Source: Motiliproteus sp. SC1-56
GTDB taxonomy: Bacteria; Pseudomonadota; Gammaproteobacteria; Pseudomonadales; Balneatricaceae
DNA length: 64,000 bases
Assembly: GCF_017309075.1 (NCBI RefSeq)
Contig: NZ_JAEMGS010000008.1
Span: forward strand, 149,930-213,929
Direction: 5' to 3'
The first letter of the stretch is position 1, and every line of letters begins with the position of its first letter. Below are positions 55,046 to 62,412 of the stretch, piece after piece. Position numbers and translations under genes: made by a program. Below the pieces are notes generated by a model that was given only the letters and a program-made list of their open reading frames with translations, was not told the DNA's origin and did no database searches.

Positions 55046-55058
55046 GTGACCTAGTCAC
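55046..55058. promoter_or_regulatory. Palindrome between the Crp/Fnr gene and the DUF2892 gene
   Basis: GTGAC-CTA-GTCAC, a perfect inverted repeat about 85 bases ahead of the DUF2892 start. The odd spacing does not fit the classic Crp (TGTGA-N6-TCACA) or Fnr (TTGAT-N4-ATCAA) site, but it is a candidate operator for the adjacent regulator. Confidence 0.4.
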
Positions 55059-55142
55059 TGAGTCTCCCCTCCTCAAAGCGCTAATCTGAGCCACAGCTTC
55101 CGCCTTCGCGGAACCTGCTGAGCCTTCAAAAGGAGAAACCCC

Positions 55143-55340
55143 ATGCAACAGAACGTCGGTGGTATCGACAAAACCGCGCGGATTCTGATCGGCCTCGTCC
55201 TGCTGTCACTGGTCTTTATCGGCCCTCAGACCCCCTGGGGATGGATTGGGATTGTTCCCCTGGCTACCGCCCTGATCGGCTGGTGCCCGCTGTATAAAAT
55301 CGTCGGCGTCAGCACCTGTAAAAAGCCCGCTAACGGCTGA
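55143..55340 (+). CDS. DUF2892 inner-membrane protein
   Basis: 65-residue protein of the DUF2892 family, also seen fused to rhodanese in E. coli YgaP. Family start QNVGGIDKTARILIGLVLLSLVFIG and the ending GWCPLYKIVGVSTCKK with two cysteines are clear. It has two membrane segments. A strong ribosome-binding site (AAAAGGAG) precedes the ATG. Location after a Crp/Fnr regulator is a known association with sulfur or thiol stress, but the function is not known. Confidence 0.9.
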   Translation: MQQNVGGIDKTARILIGLVLLSLVFIGPQTPWGWIGIVPLATALIGWCPLYKIVGVSTCKKPANG

Positions 55341-55364
55341 TTCGTCCCCCTTCAGCCCAAGCCC

Positions 55365-55390
55365 AAAGCCCGCCATCGCGGGCTTTTTTT
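55365..55390 (+). terminator. Terminator after the DUF2892 gene
   Basis: GCCCGC (55368-55373) pairs with GCGGGC (55378-55383) around a CATC loop, then seven T. Confidence 0.9.
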
Positions 55391-55506
55391 GCTCGACGCC
55401 CTCCCTTTTTATCCGCTAGGTTGCCGCCCCATGCCTGCTGTTAAGGCCGGATTCAGCCAAGCCCCACTAAGCTGATCCCAACGAATACCAGCAGAGGGAC
55501 ACAGCC

Positions 55507-56085
55507 ATGCTTAAACAACTGATCGCAGGCATCGTCATCGCGGGGCTGAGCAGCAGCGTCCTGGCCGACCACCGAGGCGACCGTTTCGACCGTGGCCACG
55601 GCAAGCCCCACCGGGGCGGCCAGACTGACTACGCACGGGTGGTGGATGTCGAGCCCATCACCGAGACCCTGACCCACCGCATCCCCCGGGAGACCTGCTG
55701 GAACGAACAGGTGCGCTACGAAGAGCCGGTCGGCGGCCGGGATTCCGCCACCCCGGTGATTTTGGGCGGCATCATCGGGGCCGCCATCGGCAGCAGCCTG
55801 GGCAACAACCACCATAAGAGCAACCGCACCATTAAGACGGTCGCTCTGGGCGCGCTGGGTGCATCCATCGGCAATGACATCGCCCGGCGCAGCCACCCCG
55901 GGGCGACCCGGGTCGACTACCGCACCGAGGAGCATTGCGAAGTCAGCTACGACACCCAGTACGAAGAGCGCATCCGGGGCTACGACGTCACCTACAAGTA
56001 CCGTGGCGAGACATACCGGACCCGTATGGATTATGATCCGGGGAAGCGAATCAAGGTCAATGTCAAGGTGCGCCCGGTCATGTAG
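55507..56085 (+). CDS. Glycine-zipper 2TM-domain protein (17 kDa surface antigen family)
   Basis: Exported, probably outer-membrane protein. The 192-residue product has a Sec signal (MLKQLIAGIVIAGLSSSVLA), a His/Arg/Gly-rich mature start, and a glycine-zipper membrane pair (TPVILGGIIGAAIGSSLGNN and VALGALGASIGNDIARR, about 82-125). The C-terminal part CEVSYDTQYEERIRGYDVTYKYRGETYRTRMDYDPG is the conserved tail of this family in gammaproteobacteria. Not a lipoprotein, as no lipobox is present. Role unknown. Confidence 0.82.
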   Translation: MLKQLIAGIVIAGLSSSVLADHRGDRFDRGHGKPHRGGQTDYARVVDVEPITETLTHRIPRETCWNEQVRYEEPVGGRDSATPVILGGIIGAAIGSSLGNNHHKSNRTIKTVALGALGASIGNDIARRSHPGATRVDYRTEEHCEVSYDTQYEERIRGYDVTYKYRGETYRTRMDYDPGKRIKVNVKVRPVM

Positions 56086-56116
56086 ACCGGGGTGCCGCGT
56101 CCGAGGGACAGTCGAT

Positions 56117-56395
56117 TTGAACAGCGCGCGGCAACGATTTCTTCCAACCTGGCTTCTGCTGGTATTGCTGGCAGCAACGCCGGCCCAGGCCGAACTCAGC
56201 CCCGACCAAGCTGCGCGACGAGTGCAGAAGCAGTTCGGAGGCCAGGTACTGGATATCCAGCCGGTCAAAACCGGCCGAGGCCGCGCTTACCGAATCAAGC
56301 TTCTGCAGCCCTCGGGGCGGGTCAAGCTGATGTTGCTCGACGCCGAAGACGGCCGCCCCAAGCGCTTTAAGGACGTAAAGCCCAAGGACGACTGA
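56117..56395 (+). CDS. PepSY-domain periplasmic protein
   Basis: Small exported protein of 92 residues. The start is a TTG at 56117 with GAGGGA 8 bases upstream; no ATG is available in frame close by. Signal peptide FLPTWLLLVLLAATPAQA, then the PepSY fold (LSPDQAARRVQKQFGGQVLDIQPVKTGRGRAYRIKLLQPSGRVKLMLLDAEDG). It is 2 bases ahead of a response regulator, a common setting in which PepSY proteins are thought to modulate the sensor kinase. Confidence 0.82.
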   Translation: MNSARQRFLPTWLLLVLLAATPAQAELSPDQAARRVQKQFGGQVLDIQPVKTGRGRAYRIKLLQPSGRVKLMLLDAEDGRPKRFKDVKPKDD

Positions 56396-56397
56396 GC

Positions 56398-57081
56398 ATG
56401 CGGATTCTGGTGGTAGAAGACGAGACGGCCCTGCGCGAGCAGCTCAATCAGGCCCTCAAGCGCAAGCACTACGTAGTGGAGCAGGCCGCCGACGGCGAGG
56501 AGGGACTCTATCTCGCCCGGGAGTGGCCCTACGACCTGGCCATCGTGGACCTGGGGCTGCCCAAACTCTCGGGTATCGAGCTGATCCGCCGCCTGCGGGC
56601 CGAGGGGGTGGCGCTGCCGGTGCTGATTCTCACCGCCCGGGGCGATTGGCAGGACAAGGTCCAAGGGCTGGAAGCCGGCGCCGACGACTATCTGACCAAA
56701 CCCTTTCACATGGAAGAGCTCTTCGCCCGTCTCAACGCGCTGCTGCGTCGCGCCACCGGCCACGCCAGCCCGCAACTCGCCTTTGGCCCCGTGGTGCTGG
56801 ACACCAGCGCCCAGCAGGTCACCCTGAACGGCGCGCCCCTGGAGCTGACCGCCTACGAATACGGCACGCTCGAGTACCTGATGCACCACGCCGGCAAGGT
56901 GGTGTCCAAGACCGAACTCACAGAACACCTGTACGACCAGGACTTCGACCGCGACAGCAACGTCATCGAAGTGTTTATCACCCGCCTGCGCAAAAAGCTC
57001 GACCCCGACGGCAACCTGAAACCCATTGCCACCGAGCGGGGGCGCGGCTATCGCTTTGTGCTCAAGGCGCAAGGCACCTAG
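56398..57081 (+). CDS. OmpR/PhoP-family response regulator
   Basis: Two-component DNA-binding regulator, 227 residues. Receiver domain 1-115 with E7-D8 pocket, D51 phosphorylation site (IVDLGLPKLSG), T79 and K101 (LTKPF); winged-helix effector domain 128-224 with LELTAYEYGTLEYLMHHAGKVVSKTELTEHLYDQDFDRDSNVIEVFITRLRKKL. This sequence and the linked kinase are PhoP/QseB-like. Confidence 0.93.
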   Translation: MRILVVEDETALREQLNQALKRKHYVVEQAADGEEGLYLAREWPYDLAIVDLGLPKLSGIELIRRLRAEGVALPVLILTARGDWQDKVQGLEAGADDYLTKPFHMEELFARLNALLRRATGHASPQLAFGPVVLDTSAQQVTLNGAPLELTAYEYGTLEYLMHHAGKVVSKTELTEHLYDQDFDRDSNVIEVFITRLRKKLDPDGNLKPIATERGRGYRFVLKAQGT

Positions 57082-57087
57082 CGCGGC

Positions 57088-58410
57088 GTGTTCGGATCTA
57101 TTCCTCGCTCGCTCAGCGGTCGCCTGGGGCTGGCTTCCTGCATTGTGCTGCCGCTGATCCTGGGGCTCACCGCCCTGGTTCTGGACCAGGCGTTTCGCAG
57201 CAGCCTGCAAACCTCCACCCGCGAGCAACTGCGGCTGCAGACCTTCGTCCTGCTGGGCGCGGCGGAGGTGGGGGGCGGCGAACTGTGGATGCCGCCGCGG
57301 CTGCAGGAGCCCCGCTTCACCCAGCCCGGGTCCGGCCTGTACGGACTGATCACTGACGCCAAGGGCCAGAATCTCTGGCGCTCCCCATCGGCGCTGGGGT
57401 TACGCCTGAGTCTGCCCGACAGCCCATCCAGGGAGCCCCGTTTCGGCCGCACCGAGAGCGGGCGTTTCTACTATTCCTACCCCGTAGTCTGGGAAACCGA
57501 GGACGGCCGCGAGACCGACCTGAGATTTACCTCCCTGGCGACCCCCGATGCCTTTGACGCAGAGCTGGCGGGTTTTCGCCTGCACCTGTGGGGCGGACTG
57601 GGGCTGGTCGCCCTGCTGCTGCTGGCAGCCCAGGCCTGGCTGCTGCGCTGGGGCCTGCGCCCCCTGAGCCGCCTGGCAAGCGATATCCGGGCGGTGGAGG
57701 CGGGCGAGCAAGCGCGCCTGCGGGGCCCTTACCCGCCGGAGGTGGCGACTGTCACAGAAAACCTCAATCTGCTGCTCAATACCGAGCAACGCCAGCGCGA
57801 GCGCTACCGCAACACCCTGGCCGACCTGGCCCACAGCCTCAAAACACCGCTCGCGGTCATCCGTAACCTGATCACGCCCGCCAGCGATGGCACCTTGGCG
57901 GAACAGGTGGATCGCATGGAGCAGATCATCAGTCACCAGTTAGGCCGCGCGGCAACCACCGCCCCCCACGCCCTGCTACAACCGGTCCCTGTCCGCGATG
58001 CCGCCGAGCGGGTAGGACGGGCCATGGAGAAAGTCTACCGCGAGCGCTTCAAACGCTTTACGGTGGACGGCCCGTCGCAAATGTTCCGGGGCGATGAGCG
58101 CGACCTGATGGAGATGCTCGGCAACCTGATCGACAACGCCTTCAAATATGGTGATGGGCACGTGCAGGTCACGCTCACCGAAGATGACCGGGAGTTGCGC
58201 ATCCGCGTCGAAAACGGCGGCGCCCCCATCGCCGAAGACGTGCAGTCGCAGCTGCTCCAGCGGGGCACGCGGGCGGATAACCAACAGCCGGGCCAGGGCA
58301 TTGGCCTGTCCGTGGTTCGGGACATCGTGGGCAGTTACCGGGGCCAGCTGGAGGTTGACACCGGCTCTCTGGGCGGCGCGGCTTTCACCCTGGTTATCCC
58401 CCGCCACTAA
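57088..58410 (+). CDS. PhoQ-like sensor histidine kinase with divergent G1 box
   Basis: Membrane sensor kinase, 440 residues, GTG start at 57088, 6 bases behind its regulator. Membrane helices at about 12-34 and 166-188 bound a periplasmic sensor domain; a HAMP-like linker follows (RWGLRPLSRLASDIRAVEAGEQ). H-box LADLAH249SLKTPLAVIRN and N-box GNLIDN350AFKYG are intact, and the G2 loop GQGIGL (402-407) is intact. The G1 box, usually DxGxG, reads VENGGAP (374-380), without the adenine-binding Asp. See findings. Confidence 0.9.
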   Translation: MFGSIPRSLSGRLGLASCIVLPLILGLTALVLDQAFRSSLQTSTREQLRLQTFVLLGAAEVGGGELWMPPRLQEPRFTQPGSGLYGLITDAKGQNLWRSPSALGLRLSLPDSPSREPRFGRTESGRFYYSYPVVWETEDGRETDLRFTSLATPDAFDAELAGFRLHLWGGLGLVALLLLAAQAWLLRWGLRPLSRLASDIRAVEAGEQARLRGPYPPEVATVTENLNLLLNTEQRQRERYRNTLADLAHSLKTPLAVIRNLITPASDGTLAEQVDRMEQIISHQLGRAATTAPHALLQPVPVRDAAERVGRAMEKVYRERFKRFTVDGPSQMFRGDERDLMEMLGNLIDNAFKYGDGHVQVTLTEDDRELRIRVENGGAPIAEDVQSQLLQRGTRADNQQPGQGIGLSVVRDIVGSYRGQLEVDTGSLGGAAFTLVIPRH

Positions 58411-58514
58411 GCCCCAATTGTCGCACTGCGCGGGCTCTCTGTTACACTCCAAAGCATCGCAGCAAAGCGGTAGGTTTTTCCTGCCCGATTTTTTCACCGA
58501 CCGGGGAGTACCCA

Positions 58515-59672
58515 ATGACCGAATGGTCCAAGATTCTCGAAGAGGCCATCGCCTTCCGCCACGAACTGCACCGCTATCCGGAGCTGACATGGCGCGAAGA
58601 GGAGACCGCTCGACGTATCCGTGAGCGCCTGGACCAGCTGAACATCCCCTGGCGCAGCTGCGCCGAGCACGGCACCGTCGCCATCCTCGCAGCCCAAGCC
58701 CCCGGTGAGCATATCGCCCTGCGGGGAGACATCGATGCGCTGCCCATCAGCGAAAAGGCCGAGGTACCATTCCGCTCGCAAAACCCGGGCTGCATGCACG
58801 CCTGTGGTCACGACGGCCATACCGCGGCGCTCTGGGCCACCGCGGCTTGGCTCAAGGCCAACGAAGACAGCCTTGCAGGGCCGGTCACCCTGCTGTTCCA
58901 GCCGGCCGAAGAGGGAGGCCACGGCGCCCGAAAAATGATCGAAGAGGGCGCCCTGGACGGCGTTGACCGGGTGTTCGGCTGGCACAACTGGCCGGCGATT
59001 CCCTTTGGCCAGGCGGTGTGCCCTTCCGGCCCCGTGATGTCTGGCAACGGCAGTTTCCAGATCACCGTCCACGGCCGCGGCGGGCACGCCAGCCAACCCG
59101 AACTCTGCCGCGATCCTGTGCTGGCAGCGGCCGCCATCACCCAGGACCTGCAGCAGATCGTGAGCCGGCGCATGCCCCCACAGTCCGCCGCGGTGGTGAG
59201 CGTCACCTCCCTGCAAGCGGACAGTGCCGAAAACGTCATCCCCGACACCGCCCGTCTGGCCGGCGGCATTCGCCTGGGCAGCCCCGAGCTGCGCCAACCC
59301 ATCAACCAGGCAATCCAGGAGATCGCCGAAGCGACCGCTCGGAGCTACGGCTGCACCGCCGACGTCACCCTCAAGCCGCGCTATGAGGCGACGGTAAATC
59401 ACGCGGATGCCGCCGAGGCATACCGCGATGCCCTGGCCGAAGAGTTCGGCAGCCACTGGCAGGCGAACATTCCCACCCCAATCATGGCGTCGGAGGACTT
59501 CAGCTACTATCTGGCCAACCGCCCCGGCGCCTTCGCCCTGATCGGCATGGCAGCGGAAGGCGGCGAGTACTGCCTGCCCTGCCACAATGCCCGCTACCAG
59601 TTCAACGACGCCCTCCTGGCACCCATGACCCGCATTTTCGCCCGCCTCGTCGGCGCCCCCCTGCCCGAATAA
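58515..59672 (+). CDS. doeB2: M20-family deacetylase, N2-acetyl-L-2,4-diaminobutanoate deacetylase (DoeB2 type)
   Basis: Zinc amidohydrolase of the HipO-like M20 family. Here it would remove acetate from the DoeA product to give L-2,4-diaminobutyrate. The 385-residue product has the metal-ligand motifs HACGHDGHTAAL, FQPAEEGGHGARKMIEEGAL and FGWHNWPAIPFGQ, the dimerisation domain (FQITVHGRGGHASQPELCRDPVLAAA), and the C-terminal CHNARYQFND. The function is drawn from the neighbours doeD-doeA-doeC; an N-acyl amino acid or hippurate substrate cannot be excluded from sequence alone. Confidence 0.78.
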   Translation: MTEWSKILEEAIAFRHELHRYPELTWREEETARRIRERLDQLNIPWRSCAEHGTVAILAAQAPGEHIALRGDIDALPISEKAEVPFRSQNPGCMHACGHDGHTAALWATAAWLKANEDSLAGPVTLLFQPAEEGGHGARKMIEEGALDGVDRVFGWHNWPAIPFGQAVCPSGPVMSGNGSFQITVHGRGGHASQPELCRDPVLAAAAITQDLQQIVSRRMPPQSAAVVSVTSLQADSAENVIPDTARLAGGIRLGSPELRQPINQAIQEIAEATARSYGCTADVTLKPRYEATVNHADAAEAYRDALAEEFGSHWQANIPTPIMASEDFSYYLANRPGAFALIGMAAEGGEYCLPCHNARYQFNDALLAPMTRIFARLVGAPLPE

Positions 59673-59679
59673 TCGTCCT

Positions 59680-59727
59680 TACCTGCAAGCTCGCCCGCCC
59701 CCATTTTCCAAACCGAACTTGCAGGTA
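59680..59727. repeat. 10-bp inverted repeat in the doeB2-doeD gap
   Basis: TACCTGCAAG (59680-59689) and CTTGCAGGTA (59718-59727) are perfect inverted copies 28 bases apart. The distance is long for a terminator, so paired operator half-sites are as likely as an RNA hairpin. Confidence 0.5.
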
Positions 59728-59809
59728 CCGGAGATCTCTCCTACGTTCACCTGTACATGCCGAAAAACCCGAACGGGCACCAAGGCCTCTTGGTAAGCGC
59801 ATGTTTCGT

Positions 59810-59840
59810 AAGCCTTCTGTCACCTTTCTGACAGGCTTTT
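59810..59840 (+). terminator. Imperfect hairpin with T-run ahead of doeD
   Basis: AAGCC-TTC-TGTCA pairs with TGACAGGCTT (three-base bulge), then TTTT. It may end the doeB2 transcript or attenuate read-through into doeD, 43 bases downstream. Confidence 0.45.
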
Positions 59841-59882
59841 ACCCCACATCACAACAGATCAGCCCACCGGCAGGAGGACTAG

Positions 59883-61130
59883 ATGGAGTTGTTTGAGCAA
59901 TGGGAATCCAACATTCGCGGCTACTGCCGCGCCTATCCGACCGTGTTCACACGGGCCAGCAATGCCATGCAGTACGACGAGCAGGGCAAGGCCTATATCG
60001 ACTTTTTCGCCGGGGCCGGCGTACTCAATTTCGGCCATAACAATCCGCGGATGAAGCAGGCCCTGATCGAATTCATCGAGAGCGACGGGGTCGCCCACAG
60101 CCTGGACATGTATACCACCCCCAAGCGGGATTTCATTCAGGCGTTTGTCGATACCGTCCTCAAGCCCCGCCACATGGATCACAAGCTTCAATTCATGGGC
60201 CCCACCGGTACCAACGCCGTGGAGGCCAGCCTGAAGCTCGCCCGACGGGTCACCGGGCGCACCGAAGTGGTCGCCTTTACCCAGGGCTTTCACGGCATGA
60301 CCCTGGGCTCGCTGGCCTGCACCGCCAACCAGGCATTCCGCAACGCCGCAGGTGTGCCTCTGCAGCATGTCACCCGGGCCCCCTTCGAGAACAGCGTCGG
60401 CTGCGGCATGGGCTGCCTGGAAACGCTGAAAAACGCTTACAAAAACAGCTCCAGTGGCTACGAACGCCCTGCAGCCTTTCTGGTGGAGGTGATCCAGGCT
60501 GAAGGAGGGGTCAACGTCGCCAGCCGCGAGTGGCTAAGCCAAGTAGCTAACCTGGCCAACGAGCTGGGCGCACTGTTCATCGTCGACGAGATTCAGGTCG
60601 GCTGTGGCCGAACCGGAAGCTATTTCAGCTTCGACGGCATGGGACTGAACCCGGACATCATCTGTCTCGCGAAAGGGATCGGTGGTTTCGGCACCCCCTT
60701 GGCGATGAACCTGGTCAAACCGGAATATGACGCCCACTGGCAGCCTGGGGAGCACACCGGGACCTTCCGCGGCCAGGGGCTCTCCTTCGTCGCCGGGCGC
60801 GAGGCGCTGCGCTACTTTGAAGACGATACCCTGATGAACCAGGTAAAAGCCTACGGCGAGCAGATCGCCGCCACCCTGGCAGAGATCCACGGTCGCCACC
60901 CCGAGTTTGCCGTGCGCGGCCGCGGCATGATCCAGGGGCTGGATGTCAACGATGGCACCCTCGCTAAAGCGATTGCCAAGAGCTGCTTTGAAGACGGCCT
61001 GCTAATCGGCCCCTGCGGGGAAGGCGGCCGGGTTTTGAAGCTGATTCCGCCACTGACCATCGAGCAGAACACCCTGACGAGCGGTCTGGAGCGGTTCTCC
61101 GCGGCGGTTCAAAGCAATCTGGAGGGCTGA
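59883..61130 (+). CDS. doeD: Diaminobutyrate transaminase DoeD (EctB-like)
   Basis: PLP-dependent class III aminotransferase that converts L-2,4-diaminobutyrate to aspartate semialdehyde, the reverse of EctB. The 415-residue product shows QFMGPTGTNAVEASLKLARRVTGR (cofactor phosphate site), VDEIQVGCGRTGSYFSFD with D235, and LAKGIGGFGTPLAM with the PLP lysine K264. Strong GGAGG ahead of the ATG. Sequence alone cannot separate it from biosynthetic EctB; the absence of ectA and ectC and the presence of doeA and doeC mark it as catabolic. Confidence 0.88.
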   Translation: MELFEQWESNIRGYCRAYPTVFTRASNAMQYDEQGKAYIDFFAGAGVLNFGHNNPRMKQALIEFIESDGVAHSLDMYTTPKRDFIQAFVDTVLKPRHMDHKLQFMGPTGTNAVEASLKLARRVTGRTEVVAFTQGFHGMTLGSLACTANQAFRNAAGVPLQHVTRAPFENSVGCGMGCLETLKNAYKNSSSGYERPAAFLVEVIQAEGGVNVASREWLSQVANLANELGALFIVDEIQVGCGRTGSYFSFDGMGLNPDIICLAKGIGGFGTPLAMNLVKPEYDAHWQPGEHTGTFRGQGLSFVAGREALRYFEDDTLMNQVKAYGEQIAATLAEIHGRHPEFAVRGRGMIQGLDVNDGTLAKAIAKSCFEDGLLIGPCGEGGRVLKLIPPLTIEQNTLTSGLERFSAAVQSNLEG

Positions 61131-61131
61131 C

Positions 61132-62412
61132 ATGCGCGAACGCGACGATATGACGTTTCCTTTCTCGGAGTATCAACGCCGCCTTGGCGAATTGCGCCAG
61201 CACATGGCCGAGCGCCTGCTGGATGCAGTGATCATCTCCGATCCGGAAAACCTGATGTACCTAACCGATTACCAGACCACGGGGTACTCTTTCTTCCAGT
61301 GTCTGGTGGTGCCGATCAACGATGAACCCTTCATGATTACGCGCATGATGGAGGAGTCCAACGTCCACGCACGTACTTGGGTGGAGTTGACACGGCCCTA
61401 CTCCGACAACGGTGACGCCATCCAGATGCTGATCGAGTCCCTGCGCGAATTCGGTCTCTCCGACAAGGTCATCGGCTACGAGCGCAATAGCTACTTCTTT
61501 CCCGCCTACCACCAGGACTACATCCATACCGCGTTCACCGGCGGCCGCCTGATGGACTGCTTCGGCATCGTCGAGCAGGGGCGGCGCTGCAAGTCTGCGG
61601 TGGAGCTGGAGGTGATGAAAAAAGCCGCCGTCGCCACCCGCGCCGGCATGGCGGCGGGGCTGGAGGCCTGCCAGGCAGGCACCAGTGAAAACGAAATCGG
61701 GGCCGCCGTATGCCAGGCCATGTTCAGCGCCGGTGGCGAGGTTCCCGCGGTGATGCCGTATATCACATCAGGCCCGCGCACCATGATCGGTCACGCCACC
61801 TTCGAAGGGCGTATCGTCCAACCCGGCGAGCACGTTTTCCTGGAAGTCGCCGGCTGTTACCGCCGCTATCACACGGCCATGATGCGTACCGCCATCTGCG
61901 GCGAGCTGAGTGACGCCATGCATAAAGCCCAGGAGACCATGAAGGAGGCACTCCGCCAAGTTCGTCTGTACATGCGCCCCGGCATGACCGTATCCGACGT
62001 CGACAACCTGGTGCGGAAAATCATCACCGATAACGACGTGGGTGCGCGTCTGATCACCCGCTCGGGCTACTCCATCGGGATCGCCTTCCCCCCCAGTTGG
62101 GACGAAGGCTATATCATCAGCCTCAAGCAGGCGGACGCCTCTGTACTCGAGCCGGGCATGACCTTCCACATTATCCCCTGGATGTGGGGGGTGGAAAGTG
62201 ACAAGACCTGCGGTATTTCAGATACCTTTTATCTCACGGAAAACGGCTGCGAATCGTTTTTTTCAGACGTCCCCCAGGACTTTACCCTCAAGCCAGAAGG
62301 AGTGCCGAGCAGTCGCAAGGAGCTTGAACTGGTCACCGATAACAACGACCCCAAGAAAGCTTCGCTCAAGAAGACGAAAAAACCGTCCGATAATAAGGAG
62401 GCCTCATGCTGA
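61132..62412 (+). CDS. doeA: Ectoine hydrolase DoeA
   Basis: M24-family (creatinase/prolidase-fold) enzyme that opens the ectoine ring to N-acetyl-diaminobutyrate. The 426-residue product matches the family with FPFSEYQRRLGELRQHMAERLLDAVIISDPENLMYLTDYQTTGYSFFQCLVVP, GYERNSYFFPAYHQDYIHTAF, PYITSGPRTMIGHATFEGR and GIAFPPSWDEGYIISL. It is about 25 residues longer than the ~400 usual because of a Lys-rich C-terminal tail. ATG at 61132 follows the doeD stop at once; an ATG six codons later is possible. Confidence 0.9.
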   Translation: MRERDDMTFPFSEYQRRLGELRQHMAERLLDAVIISDPENLMYLTDYQTTGYSFFQCLVVPINDEPFMITRMMEESNVHARTWVELTRPYSDNGDAIQMLIESLREFGLSDKVIGYERNSYFFPAYHQDYIHTAFTGGRLMDCFGIVEQGRRCKSAVELEVMKKAAVATRAGMAAGLEACQAGTSENEIGAAVCQAMFSAGGEVPAVMPYITSGPRTMIGHATFEGRIVQPGEHVFLEVAGCYRRYHTAMMRTAICGELSDAMHKAQETMKEALRQVRLYMRPGMTVSDVDNLVRKIITDNDVGARLITRSGYSIGIAFPPSWDEGYIISLKQADASVLEPGMTFHIIPWMWGVESDKTCGISDTFYLTENGCESFFSDVPQDFTLKPEGVPSSRKELELVTDNNDPKKASLKKTKKPSDNKEASC

